A DNA stretch of 64,000 bases from Allium sativum. Taxonomy: Eukaryota; Streptophyta; Magnoliopsida; Asparagales; Amaryllidaceae. The number at the start of each line of letters is the position of its first letter. The first letter of the stretch is position 1. The stretch is taken from contig CM060922.1 of assembly GCA_030737875.1 (NCBI GenBank), positions 228,822,335 through 228,886,334 on the forward strand, in the 5' to 3' direction. A program made the translations under genes and the position numbers. The notes beneath the pieces are model-generated. The model saw only the letters and a list, made by a program, of their open reading frames with translations. It made no database searches and was not told the origin of the DNA. Of the stretch, positions 23,939 to 37,092 are shown in pieces.

Positions 23939-25965
23939 TTTCTACTAACTGACTAGCAGTTAAATCAATCAACCAACACACAGTCAAACAGACAAATTTT
24001 AACAGTTCTAACAATACAACATGAAATTATAACTGTTCAGAGTTGGTGAGATTTACTCACATTTGCAGTTCATCGTTGAAGAACGATAAACTGTTATTTG
24101 ATTTTAATCAAACAGTTTATTTGGCCATAATTTCAAACGAGCCCCAATCCACTCCCAGTCAGTCCCAGTGTGTAGTGTCCGTCCATACGATCCCAACGCC
24201 ACTTACGGTTCTCGATTCTGACCTCGTATGATCAAGTTATCGAGTTTACAGGTTAATACACTATATTTAAATTAAATAAAACAGAGAAATATGGATTGGG
24301 CTTTACCCCTCATTTCCGCCCCATCTTCTTAACGTTAAAAACCCGGACCCGTTATTTCTTTCTCCCCCAAATTTCAGAAATCAAACCCGACAGCTCCTTC
24401 ACCCTTCATGGCCGACGTTCGCTCCACTTATTCACCAAGACTTCCACCACCGAATTGAAAACAAAAACCACCATCTTCCATCTCTTCTCACCCTCGACAC
24501 CCTTATACCAAACTTCGCAGTTCGATCATCACTTCCCAAAACCGAACTCGCTCAGTAACATCACCATTTCCGACTGTTCGAAGCACAAACCGCTCCCTCT
24601 CTACTTCACTATACTCAAAACAAAGACCATCTAATTACTCAGCAAATCATCCTCTCCACGTCCATGCTCTCAACAACCACTCCGGCGATTCCTTGCAAAT
24701 CGCGACCTCCCTCCTCCACTGTAGCATACGCTACAGGTTCCGACCCAAATTATCACCTACGACCCCAAAATACCCATATCTCCATGCCCTTACGTCATGC
24801 TTTCCCCACCTGCATGTTTACTGACTTCGTACCCATCAAGCACGCACCAATATCCTACCCGTACTTTACTGTGTGAAGATCAAAGCTACTGAAAGTAGCG
24901 TGTGACCTTTATCCACTTGAAACCGTCCCCATCAGCACGCTCATGCCAGAAGAAAAAAAAAAGGCTATTCGTTTTAATAGATATGTACAATTATTCAAAT
25001 AACTTTCGAACGAGACATTATTAGGAGGAGGAATACGAACAGAAGGGCATGGGTTCTGTGTTTGAAGTAAAGAAAAAAACGAAATCTTGTACTGTGTATA
25101 TATTTGTAGTTGAGATATTTTATGATTCTTTTTAAGGCACGATTCCATTTGAGGGCCAGGGGAAACTAGTGGCGTATGTTATCATATATATGTGGCAACC
25201 TTAAGGCCATTCAAGGTGTGTGCAGAAAATGGTTACACATAATAGCCTAGGGGTGGTGTGAGATTAATGCTCGTGGATCCTTATTTGATCAGAATTTAGT
25301 TAGGGTATTTTGTTTAAGTTTTTGTAAAATTTAACGTACCCTATTTATATTTATTTCTGTCCATATACGAGCTTCTACAAACAGAAATAAAAACACCGTT
25401 GAGACGAGCAATGTCCCACGATCCCAAAGATATAATAATACCGGTATGTGGACTCATATTTTGAAACTTCAAAATGTTGATTTCAGGGTGCGAAATACTT
25501 CAAATAAAAAGTCGCTTATTAAATTAATTAAAAAAAATTCTAAAAATTAAATTATCACTATTTCCCAAAAGAACCTTGTCTGAATTTACACCCGATATCT
25601 AGTTATTTTGAAATAACCGTTATGGCTGATAAACGATTCTATAGCGACTATTCTGAAATTTGATTTGGACATATCTAAAAATATACTCGACGAAATCCTG
25701 ATTTTTCTCTTCCACTAGAAAGATATACTCCACCAGCTCCATACGTTTCTTGTTTCACAGAAATCCGATTTAAAATGAACTCTGTACATCCAGTTGAAGT
25801 TCAAATCGCCAAATTGCGAACTGCCGCGACGTTTCAGGTTCGTTTTAATTATAGTTATAAATTATAAGTTCGAACGTTTTACTTTAAGTTATCGATATCG
25901 CCAAATCGATATATAAATAATTAAATAAATTAATTATTCGACAGCTAACAAAACACGCCATTACA

Positions 25966-27412
25966 GACTTCCCCCCTTAAAATAATTTCGTCCTCGAAAT
26001 TGCTAAGTCAGAAAAATGCTACTAACTCTACTAACTAGATTTAAAAATCCTTTTTTGTTTACCTCTAAATTTCAGTTTCGACTGGACCCATTTAATTTTA
26101 ATTAATTTATTAATTCATTTCCGACCAACTAAAATTTTCAAAAATTCTAAAAAATTTCTAACACCTTAAATTTTCGAAAATTTTCGCCATAACCTCCTTT
26201 ATACGGCTCAATACGTCAAACCACAACTCGCCTCTCTAGGCCTCCTCCAATCCAAAAGGCAATCAAAATAGCCAAGCGGCTTGCCAATTCGGCTCATAAA
26301 ATCCAAACTCATATATGATATAAACTTGTACCTTTTTGTCGGGCATTTAACTCTATCCCTTTCATCTGCTACCACTTCAACATATACCAATGTTATCCAT
26401 TCCAATTGATCTCCAATCAGTTCATATCCTCAAATCCAAATCGAATTTCATTCGAACTCTAATATCAAATTCCAAATTATTGACTTATCAATTTGGTTCC
26501 ATTCTAGATTATCTCTAATCCAATTCAATTTTATTTAACTAGGTTCAAGTTAAATTTCAGTTTATTTTTACCATCTTATTTTATTTAACTTCATTAGTTA
26601 AATTTTAATTCTAGAACTTAAGTTCCTGGGTTTCTTTCAAATCAATTTGAAATCATAATGCCAATTCAAAAACTTTGAATTTCTAAACAACTCGTTTTCT
26701 CAAAACAATTCAAAAACAAAATCTTTAGTAGTAATCCGCCACTTAGAACCCAGAAATGAACGCTAATGATGTAGCTACACTCATCAGGGTTATTTTCCAG
26801 TGATACAAGTGAGTTTAGTAGTATATTTCTTTTCAAAACCATTTTAAACCTTTTCATTTTGAAATACATTTCAAATATTTTTCACACTGCTTGAAAACAT
26901 TTCAAAATCTCCCAGGAACCTAAAATTTCCTTATTTTAAATTCCAAATTCTGATTTAAATTCATATTTAATTCAAACTATTTCATATATTACATTCATAT
27001 GAATTCTGATTGGTCCATTATAACCATTTCACCCTTTTATAATCTTATTCGATTATAATAACAACCAACACAATCAATATACTATAATAATTTCAAGATA
27101 TATATTTCTTCTATAAACAAATATATTTTGGGAAAAATTATTTCATTTACCCTCTTTCAAAACATACCATGACGGTTCATCGTATTCGAGTGTTTAGTAA
27201 CCCTTATCGATACAGTGGATCAAACTGATCGACCAGAATTCATAAGCCACTCAACCAATGAGTCTCCACAATATAAAACCATTTTATATTGAATAACAAT
27301 TATGCGCTCATATATATACACTCAAACTCAATCTAGGATATTACTAATCCCATCTCTATCGAGTTATGCCACAGAGCCAAGGTAATCACTTAACTTAAGC
27401 TCTGATACCAAC
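25966..27412 (-). other. Internal region of element E, non-coding
   Basis: 1447 bp. At the left end, read on the minus strand, is the polypurine tract TTAAGGGGGGAAGTC (25966-25980). At the right end is the primer-binding site. Between them the sequence is AT-rich, with only short frames (65 codons at 26208-26405, 67 at 26666-26869) that match nothing known to me. Gag, protease, RT, RNase H and integrase motifs are all absent. Confidence 0.8.
27394..27410 (-). other. Element E primer-binding site (initiator Met tRNA type)
   Basis: The minus strand reads TGGTATCAGAGCTTAAG, two bases inside the right LTR. TGGTATCAGAGC is the standard match to the 3' end of plant initiator methionine tRNA. Confidence 0.92.
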
Positions 27413-30400
27413 TGTAACGGCTGGAAATTTTCGACACCTCGAGAGTCGAAAATTCCGCGACGTTAGTGAAAGAAAGTAGAGGGTGAGGAAGAAAAGATAG
27501 AACTAATAGAATAGAAGAAGAAGAAGAACTTACATCATCAGAGTAAACACGAATCTCACAGCGGAACGAATAAAATATAAGATAACTTTGAAATACAAAT
27601 CAGTACTCGTATATACATACCATTTCAAAGTACAACACTTAACAACACAGCGGAATAATAATAGCTATAATCCTGAAGCCTCCTGCTCCAAGCTCTCCAA
27701 GTGTATCTGTAAAATCCCGACTACTTGACTGCCCATACAAATTTAGGCACCCAAGAGTTTAGGGAAAACAAACAAAATAAACTCCGGGTCAGTCATGGGA
27801 CTGGTGTGAATAAAACTCCAACACTTGGTTAAATAAAGGATATCTTTCTGATATTATAATAATGTCTAAATACAAATAGATATCAATCTAGCAGAACGCT
27901 TGCATCTCACGTTCCACATACATAGTATACAAATAAAACTGTGAGCGCTTATTGGAGATTGGATTCCAACAGACAAGGTATGGGAGCACCTTCCGATCAG
28001 TGTACTCTAGAGGAGATACACTAGGGTTCAACAAGAACGTCTTGCAATCCGGCCACACATGACCGTCCACTCATTTAGCTTGAGTGTAACGAATATATTA
28101 TCACCGATGGTTGGGGTCAGCAACCATCCTTCCCGATAAGGGACAGCATTGAAATAGATTATAAAGAAGTACAATTGAATATTCTCTAGATGGTGATAAT
28201 ACACCCTGCTTGGGTATGGCCCAACTAGCCATGCTGCCTAGCCCAACTTCTGTTATTTTCCGGTTGTGAGGTTTTGAGGTCACGTTTATCACTTTGACAG
28301 ATTTTTTCTTCAATTACTTTGAATGCCACATCGTCATACCCGCCCAATCATTATCGATTTCTCAAGGCATCACGGGTATAAAAGCTAAGAGAAACGAATT
28401 TCTCCGCCACCAACGTAATACGTTTAAAGAGATCAACATATATGATTCGTTAAGAATACTTTGTCAGACACTCGTCCATATACGTTGTTCTGGGACTGAA
28501 CAAACCGAACCTAGGCTTTTCACAATAGCCCTTGCACTTCACTCCGTCTTCAATTATCTTCAGCGTACTTGATTCGCAACGCTAATGCTAATACGAAGTG
28601 GTTCTTCGGATAATAATCCAACCGGTCTCTCCATATTTACAACGTAAATATAATCAAAACTTTGATAGTCTTTGATTCAACTATCAAATGAAAACATGTC
28701 GGTGTACAAACAATGATCTTATTTCCAAATGGAAATTCGATCGATCAATCATCATATGTTCATATTTCCTTATTTCATATATTTAGAAAATATATGTTAT
28801 TAATCATTGGAAAACATTTCCATAGCTTATTTTCACATCACTATTATTTCGCAACTATCAGTCCCCAACTGTAACTAGTATGAGAACAATTCTCTAAGTA
28901 TCAATCCGGAAGGTCGAAACCAACATCAGACCGTCACTTAGAAAACCGTTCAACTTACCCTCTCCAGTCAGTTTCTGAATTTGCTTAACTCTATTTCTTA
29001 AATTCTTATCATGAAAACATTTCATTTTCTATGTTTAGAAAACATATCTGACTATATTTGGAAAATGTTTCCAAAACTCATTTACGGATTTCCAATGAAC
29101 GTTGTATAAAAGATCGTTTCGCTTAATCCATTTATCGCGTATTCCTTAACTTTATTCCTAATCAACCTTTTAGATCGAACCACAACTATTCCTTTGTCAA
29201 TTATGAAGTCAATCAAGTTGGGGTATAATTACCTCGCAGACCTTAATTGAACAACGTCCTTTACTGTGAAATAGATGAAGCTCATCACTCACTTTTTACA
29301 ATCATCTGTTTACGCAAATTCTCGGATTCAGGTTACGAATCCACTTATTATATGACAACGTTTGATTATAACTATAACGTTATTATTCCTACCCCTAAAA
29401 TATCTAACCTAAATTATAAATTTATTTCCAAACTCGAATAATTTAACAGACACCTAATTTCTAAATCAATAACTAAATCTTGATTTAAACCCTGGAAAGT
29501 AAATAGTACTTTCCCGAATTCGCTATAATCGAATTCGACGTATAACTCTCTTTCGAGTAATCTCTATTTGATTAACTCTCCCTTTTTAATAACTGATATT
29601 CGATAAACTCTATTTCGATTAACTCCTATCGAATAACTAATATTCGAATAACTCTTCTTGGTTGGCTCTATTTCATTAACTCTTATCGAATAACAAATAT
29701 TCGATTTTCTTAAATGTGTCAATTCTTATCGAATAACTAACATCCGATTTAACTTAAATGGATTTACTCTTATCGAATAACTTTTTCGATTAACTTAACT
29801 TGATTTTCTTAACTCGATTTTCTCAACTCGATTACTTAACTCGATTACTTAACTTAACCCAAATCGATTAACTCAACTCAAATCGATTAACTTAATTTGA
29901 TTTACTCCTTTGAATAACTAATTCAAATAACTTAATTGATTAACCCCTTCGAATAACTTACCTTCGAATAACTAATATTCGATTTACTCTAACTTGACTA
30001 ACTTAATTCTAATCGATTTACTCCATTTCGATTCAACTTAATTCAAATCGATTAACTTAACTCAAATTGATTAACTCCTTTCGAATAACTAAATTCGATT
30101 TAACTCTTCTCGAATAACTAAATTCGATTAACTCAAATTGAATAACTAATATTCAATTAACTCTTACGTGTTTAACTCCATTCGAATAACTAATTCGAAT
30201 AACTCTAATGTGTTTAACTCTATTCAAATATCTAATTCGAATAACTCATTTCGAATAACTAAATTCGATTAACTCCTTTTTATAACGTTTATCCATTTAT
30301 AAAGATTTACCTTTTACAACGTTTATCCATTTATAAAGATTTACTTTTAGTAATGGTTCTTCACTTTATAAATGTCCTTTTAATAACGTTTCTACTTCTC

Positions 30401-33224
30401 TATATAAGTTCAAACTTATATATATTCCATTTATCAGCGATAAATAATTTATTTAATTTATAAAACATTATTTATAAATTAATCTACTTCAATTTATCTG
30501 TTTAAAACAGATTTCCTATTTAATATATCATTTAAATCCATATCGTGTTATACCGTGTGCGAAGCACGTGTTTTAATCTATCCTTGTATAATTCTATTTA
30601 TTTTCCGAACAAGTGTTGCTTTATTTATTCCCTAAATAAATATTCCTTTATTCCATTTATTTATAATCTAAATAAATGTTCCTTTATTTATTTCCTAAAA
30701 TAAATATTCCTTTATATTCTAATTCATTTATTTTCTAAATAAATGTTTCTATTTTATTTCATTTATTTTCTAAATAAATGTTTCCTTTTTCATTTATTTA
30801 TTTTCTAATTAAATAAATGTTTTCCTTTTATAAAATCCTATCGATTTTATAAATAAGATTCATTTTCAATATAAACATTGAAAATCCCCTAATCAACATT
30901 TCGGTATGTTATGGTATTCAATCATATTAAATCACGATGTTCAATATCGTCCAAGCACATATAATCGCCCACAGATTTTATATCACATCATATAACAATA
31001 TATGGAAAACAATAAAATAATTGTTGAGGAATCCAGTTGGATTCCTCCAACCTGTTTCCCTGCATCACGGATGTTAGACAATAGAATAACATCGATTTCA
31101 CTTCACTGTTAAATATTCTGATAAACAGAATCGACATATAGATTTTTAACAGTTTATATATATATATATACATACATATATATATATAATATTTCTACTA
31201 ACTGACTAGCAGTTAAATCAATCAACCAACACACAGTCAAACAGACAAATTTTAACAGTTCTAACAATACAACATGAAATTATAACTGTTCAGAGTTGGT
31301 GAGATTTACTCACATTTGCAGTTCATCGTTGAAGAACGATAAACTGTTATTTGATTTTAATCAAACAGTTTATTTGGCCATAATTTCAAACGAGCCCCAA
31401 TCCACTCCCAGTCAGTCCCAGTGTGTAGTGTCCGTCCATACGATCCCAACGCCACTTACGGTTCTCGATTCTGACCTCGTATGATCAAGTTATCGAGTTT
31501 ACAGGTTAATACACTATATTTAAATTAAATAAAACAGAGAAATATGGATTGGGCTTTACCCCTCATTTCCGCCCCATCTTCTTAACGTTAAAAACCCGGA
31601 CCCGTTATTTCTTTCTCCCCCAAATTTCAGAAATCAAACCCGACAGCTCCTTCACCCTTCATGGCCGACGTTCGCTCCACTTATTCACCACGACTTCCAC
31701 CACCGAATTGAAAACAAAAACCACCATCTTCCATCTCTTCTCACCCTCGACACCCTCATACCAAACTTCGCAGTTCGATCATCACTTCCCAGAACCGAAC
31801 TCGCTCAGTAACATCACCATTTCCGACTGTTCCAAGCACAAACCGCTCCCTCTCTACTTCACTATACTCAAAACAAAGACCATCTAATTACTCAGCAAAT
31901 CATCCTCTCCACGTCCATGCTCTCAACAACCACTCCGGCGATTCCTTGCAAATCGCGACCTCCCTCCTCCACTGTAGCATACGCTACAGGTTCCGACCCA
32001 AATTATCACCTACGACCCCAAAATACCCATATCTCCATGCCCTTACGTCATGCTTTCCCCACCTGCATGTTTACTGACTTAGTACCCATCAAGCACGCAC
32101 CAATATCCTACCCGTACTTTACTGTGTGAAGATCAAAGCTACTGAAAGTAGTGTGTGACCTTTATCCACTTGAAACCCTCCCCATCAGCACGCTCATGCC
32201 AGAAGAAAAAAAAGGCTATTCGTTTTAATAGATATGTACAATTATTCGAATAACTTTCGAACGAGACATTATTAGGAGGAGGAATATGAACAGAAGGGCA
32301 TGGGTTCTGTGTTTGAAGTAAAGAAAAAAACGAAATCTTGTACTGTGTATATATTTGTAGTTGAGATATTTTATGATTCTTTTTAAGGCACGATTCCATT
32401 TGAGGGCCAGGGGAAACTAGTGGCGTATGTTATCATATATATGTGGCAACCTTAAGGCCATTCAAGGTGTGTGCAGAAAATGGTTACACATAATAGCTTA
32501 GGGGTGGTGTGAGATTAATGCTCGTGGATCCTTATTTGATCAGAATTTAGTCAGTGTATTTTGTTTAAGTTTTTGTAAAATTTAACATACCCTATTTATA
32601 TTTATTTCTGTCCATATACGAGCTTCTACAAACAGAAATAAAAACACCATTGAGACGAGCAATTTCCCACGATCTCAAAGATATAATAATACCGGTATGT
32701 GGACTCATATTTTGAAACTTCAAAATGTTGATTTCAGGGTGCGAAATACTTCAAATAAAAAGTCACTTATTAAATTAATTAAAAATTTCAGTAAAATTCT
32801 AAAAATTAAATTATCACTATTTCCCAAAAGAACCTTGTCTGAATTTACACCTGATATCTAGTTATTTTGAAATAACCGTTATGGCTGATAAACGATTCTA
32901 TAGCGACTATTCTGAAATTTGATTTGGACATATCTAAAAATCTACTCGACGAAATCCTGATTTTTCTCTTCCACTAGAAAGATATACTCCACCAGCTCCA
33001 TACGTTTCTTGTTTCACAGAAATCCGATTTAAAATGAACTCTGTACATCCAGTTGAAGTTCAAATCGCCAAATTGCGAACTGCCGCGACGTTTCAGGTTC
33101 GTTTTAATTATAATTATAAATTATAAGTTCGAACGTTTTACTTTAAGTTATCGATATCGCCAAATCGATATATAAATAATTAAATAAATTAATTATTCGA
33201 CAGCTAACAAAACACGTCATTACA
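27413..33224 (-). repeat. Element E right (5') LTR
   Basis: 5812 bp, colinear with 20119-25965. In 24300-24510 against 31554-31764 I count two differences in about 210 bp. It differs from the left copy chiefly by a 25-bp deletion near 28508 and a shorter TA run. It ends ACGTCATTACA at 33224. Confidence 0.93.
29520..30275. repeat. Degenerate TTCGAATAACT / CGATTAACTC repeat tract, right LTR of E
   Basis: Copy of the tract at 22260-23010 with scattered substitutions. The length is conserved, so it has not expanded since insertion. Confidence 0.9.
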
Positions 33225-34009
33225 AGGTCACTGACACCACCCTAGCTAGAAAGAAACGCATGTCCTCCCTGATGTCCTCTCCCGTTACTGGTCTATACCG
33301 GGGTGTGAGGCAAGCGAGTTCACGTTATACACAAAGCTATGCCACACTGGCGTTGCTTTGATCATCAACCACAAAGCTCTGCTTTTCAACAAAAGCTTTG
33401 ATCATTGCATCTCAGCATGCCACACAGGCAATTCACGCCATGCAACTGACGTCTATCAATCACACAGAATGAAATCCAATGTCAGACACACAGTCCATTT
33501 ACAAGTCCGTTCTGGGTCTGAACGAAACCGGAGGCACTCAATACCTCGCATACCCGTACAATCAACATGTACGTCCGGGTGGCTACTACTTCAACCCCTT
33601 CTAGGTAGCTACTCCTATCATGAGCATCAGTAGCACCCCTTCATTCGACGTGAAGATTATCGGTCTTGCATCGTCTTCATATCTTCGACTTTCAATCGTC
33701 GATCAATTATTTGAAATGAGAATTAACTCGGCCTTTTCAAATAATTCATGTATATTTAGAATTTCAAATCAATTCATTTCAATGGTTAAATTATTTGACA
33801 TCACTAATTCTGTTCTTTAATGTAGTTTTCACGCCAAACACATTCAACCATCAAATATCACATAAACTGAGCAAATTCAGTTTATCTCCATTCCATATCG
33901 TTTATAATATTTTATCACGATTTATCGCTATTTTTATTTATTTAAAAATAGCCAATTTATTCAAACGACGCTTTAGGCCATAACGCGACCGTGGCGCTGT
34001 TTTTCTCTA

Positions 34010-34210
34010 GATTTGATTTACACATATCTGAAAATCTAACCGTTGGATCTTCACAAATTTTATATCATTAAAAATATCTTTTCAAAACGAATCCAACGGT
34101 TTCAGTTTCGGGAAAATCCGACGGTCGGATCTCCCGCACTAATCGTTTGAAGTTACGATTTTAAAATACGAACTACAGCGTCATTATTCGATTTAATTTA
34201 ATTATATTTA

Positions 34211-34242
<32 letters not shown>

Positions 34243-34440
34243 ATCCATTCTGGCACTATTTTTCTTCAGATTTGAATTAAACGTTCTAGACAATCCAACC
34301 GTTGGATCTTCAAAAAGTTGGTGTCGTTGGAAAGATATTTCCAAAGCGAACCCAACGGTTGTGGTTTTGGGAAAATCAGATGGTCGGATCTCCCACACTA
34401 ATCGTTTGAAATCACGGTTTTGAAATACGAACTGCATCTT
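34010..34440. repeat. About 240-bp duplicated unit inside C's LTR
   Basis: The unit runs from TTTTTCTC(T)AGATTTGA through CCGTTGGATCTTC and GGTCGGATCTCCC to AATACGAACT(A/G)CA. It occurs at about 34000-34185 and again at 34255-34435, separated by a TA run (34200-34243). The right LTR has the same pair at about 44640-44825 and 44885-45065, so the duplication predates insertion of C. Confidence 0.85.
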
Positions 34441-34699
34441 CGTTGTTCGATTTATTTTAATTATATATACATATAATCCTCTTCGATTTCAAAACCTTAT
34501 CCATTTCATACATTTGATAAAAATGATGTTTTTATCCAACAAACATTTATTTCAACACTTCACTATTTTTAGCAATTCATGTATATAATAAAAATGAGAT
34601 TTTTATTGTAAAACGATTTATTTCAAAACATGACTATTTTATATAGTTCATATAGATGATAAAAATATGATTTTTATTATAAAACAATTTATTTAAAAC

Positions 34700-35060
34700 A
34701 CGATTACCATTCAACACATGAATTTCTATTCAACGAATGAATTTCTATTCAACACATGAATGTTCTCTATATTTCGTATATATAAAATAAAAATGTGATT
34801 TCTATTGTTAAAGCAATTTATTTAAAACACGAGTACCATTCAACACACGAATTTCTATTCAACGAATGAATTTCTATTCAACACATGAATGTTCTCTGTA
34901 GTTCGTATATAAAATAAAATGTGATTTTTATTGTTAAAGCAATTTATTTAAAACACGAATACCATTCAACACATGAATTTCTATTCAACGAATGAATTTC
35001 TATTCAACACATGAATTCGGTTTCAACACATGAAAATAATTTCAACGAATGAAAATAATT
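34700..35060. repeat. ATTCAACACATGAATTTCT array in C's left LTR
   Basis: Units ATTCAAC(A/G)(C/A)ATGAATTTCT alternate with about 100-bp blocks containing ATAAAATGTGATTTTTATTG. The right-LTR counterpart is 45330-45660, with one block fewer. Confidence 0.85.
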
Positions 35061-37074
35061 CTAACACATGAATATTTCAGAAAATTTCGATAGCATAACG
35101 GCAGGGTAGTTAAAACCGGGACCGTATCGATGTACGGCTCCTCGCTTTACCTTAAAACCTTGTGGTTTTTGACAATGGGGATTTCATGCATCTAATTCGC
35201 ATGCAGGCGAGCAAGTTTTCATTCATTTCCACAATCTATTCTAATTTTGTTTTCTACCAGAGATGGGTATTTTTCAACCACAGTCAATCATTCTCAACCA
35301 CAAACAGTTCTATCAACCATTCACATTATTCACCAAATTTCACATCAACCAAATAATCCAAACAATATCACAACCAATAAATATCGTCCATGGTCTGTTG
35401 ACGAGGGGAGTGTGTGTGTATATATATATATATATTCGTATATAAATATATTTAAATTCACTTCAATTCATTTCAATGCACATATAATTTTTACAACGCA
35501 TATATAACTTATACATCGAACATACAACTTATACAACGCTTATATAACTCATACATCGACTAAATAATTTATACATCATTGTTTTCCATATCGTTTATAA
35601 ATTAGAAATCTCACATTGGGTTCCACTCCATCTAAAATAGCAGAAGGCTCAGAAAAATATGCGGTCTCTTCTAGAATGTAGAAGACGTCCACACGAGTCC
35701 ACTATCTCTTGTTTCACTGGATTTCGACCACAAATGAAAAAGATATGATTTTTATTGCGAAATCAAAAATTGTAGCGCTGTAAAGTGCTATAAACTATTT
35801 TAAATAAAATAGGCCGTTACCTTTCTGATTTGTTCAAAACTAGGTCTTCGTTTTTTGGCAAATCCGTGGGGCTTGAGGATGGTCGGACCGCTGCACGCCG
35901 TAGAGCTTCGAATCAGCTTCCTGGCGACGTGCACCACCTCTGACTCGACGGCGGATCTAGGCTCTGGCGGAGGTCGAAACGCAGCAGCTTCTGGAGCTCG
36001 ATTCTCGATGACGACGAGGTGAGGGAGGACGAGAGGAGTACGGATTTAAAGAGGGGGAGGAGATCTTCAAAAAACCCAACTAGAGCCTGGTCTGAAGATC
36101 ATCGGAGCGATCGGAAATTGATTGGGAAGTTGGGAGCTCTTTTCGCCGTCGAGGGTTGAAGGGGTCGGGGAGAGAGAAAATGGTTGTGGCCAATAGGTTT
36201 TTTTATATTTATACATTTTTAATTTCTAAAATACCCCTTATCTCCTACGAGCTCCAATCCAAATCCAACGACTGTCATTCATAGCTAAATACCCTCATTC
36301 CGAACACAATGGGATATGTTTCGAAGGCCCATTCGGCTGTTTCAGTCAGTTTTTCTTCAAATTAAAATATAAAACATTCAATATTTGATTTGAACGTACA
36401 TTTCAATTTGCCGGGGACACACACTGATTCTAAAAATTCCCGAAAAATAAATCTAGCTATGTTTTGATGATACGGTCCCAACAAAACTAGTTTCGTCGAA
36501 TTCTGAGACCGTTTGAAAAATGGCCATTTTCTGATCGATCCAATTTAACTATAATCGACCAAAGCACATTTTACTTCGCCACGCTCACATATTAACTTCA
36601 AAAAATATGAAATTTGAAACCTAGCAATAATTTGACATCCCGAATCCAACAAAAGTGGTTTCGTCGAATTCTGAAGTCGTTTGCAAAATGTCTATTTTCA
36701 AGGGCTATATATTCTCTATTGCGACCTTTCTGAAAATTCATTTGGCCATAACTTTTGATTCCCGCTATGAAACTTCGATTGCTCAGATTCGTTAGAATGA
36801 TATTCACTAACAGATTTAAATATTTTTGGTTTCACTATAATCCGTTTTATTTTACACCCGGTACAGTCAGTCAAAGTTTGAAAAGAAATTTTGAAACTGC
36901 CGCGCCATTTCAGTCCTTGTTTATAGTTTGAAATAATTATATTTATTTTCAAACTTCGATTCAAACATACTTTTCGTCTTTATTATTTAAAATATTTATT
37001 TTAAATATTTAAAAATTCACTTAAATAGCCCATTTAAAAATTTTAAATTGGTTCAGATTTTCTCGGTTGTTACA

Positions 37075-37092
37075 ATCTCCCCCACTTAAAAC
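37075..37092 (-). other. Element C polypurine tract
   Basis: The minus strand reads GTTTTAAGTGGGGGAGAT directly before the left LTR. It is the plus-strand primer site and confirms minus orientation. Confidence 0.85.

Larger units (their letters stand above)
20119..25965 (-). repeat. Element E left (3') LTR
   Basis: It starts TGTAACGGCTGCAAATTTTC and ends AACACGCCATTACA. It carries an internal palindrome near its start (TTTTCGACTCCTCGAGAGTCGAAAA, 20136-20160, read as TTTTCGACTC/CTCGAGAGTCGAAAA). It also holds the ATTCGATTAACTC repeat tract (22260-23010), a TA/CATA microsatellite (23882-23938) and a GC-richer segment (24290-24870). No gene is accepted in it. Confidence 0.93.
20119..33224 (-). 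mobile_element. Element E: large non-autonomous LTR element (LARD-like) inserted in C's LTR
   Basis: Two nearly identical LTRs (20119-25965, 5847 bp; 27413-33224, 5812 bp) start TGTAACGGCTG and end CATTACA. AGGTC is duplicated at 20114-20118 and 33225-33229. The internal part is only 1447 bp (25966-27412) and holds no gag or pol. A primer-binding site for initiator Met tRNA (27394-27410) and a polypurine tract (25969-25980) are present, so it could be replicated by proteins of another element, most likely a Tekay-type one, since primer site and LTR ends are of that type. Sampled stretches differ at about 1-2% of sites, making this the youngest dated insertion here. One copy lacks about 25 bp near 28508. 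Confidence 0.92.
33230..37074 (-). repeat. Element C left LTR, part 3
   Basis: Continues from 20118 after element E and matches 43877-47698. It ends TCTCGGTTGTTACA at 37074, next to the polypurine tract. It includes the about 240-bp duplication (34010-34440), the ATTCAACACATGAATTTCT array (34700-35060), and a GC-richer stretch (35860-36190) resembling a leader region. Confidence 0.92.

Noticed and set aside
27394..27410. tRNA gene fragment
   Set aside because: GGTATCAGAGC-type sequences here and at 42661 and 58596 are primer-binding sites next to LTR ends; no cloverleaf surrounds them.
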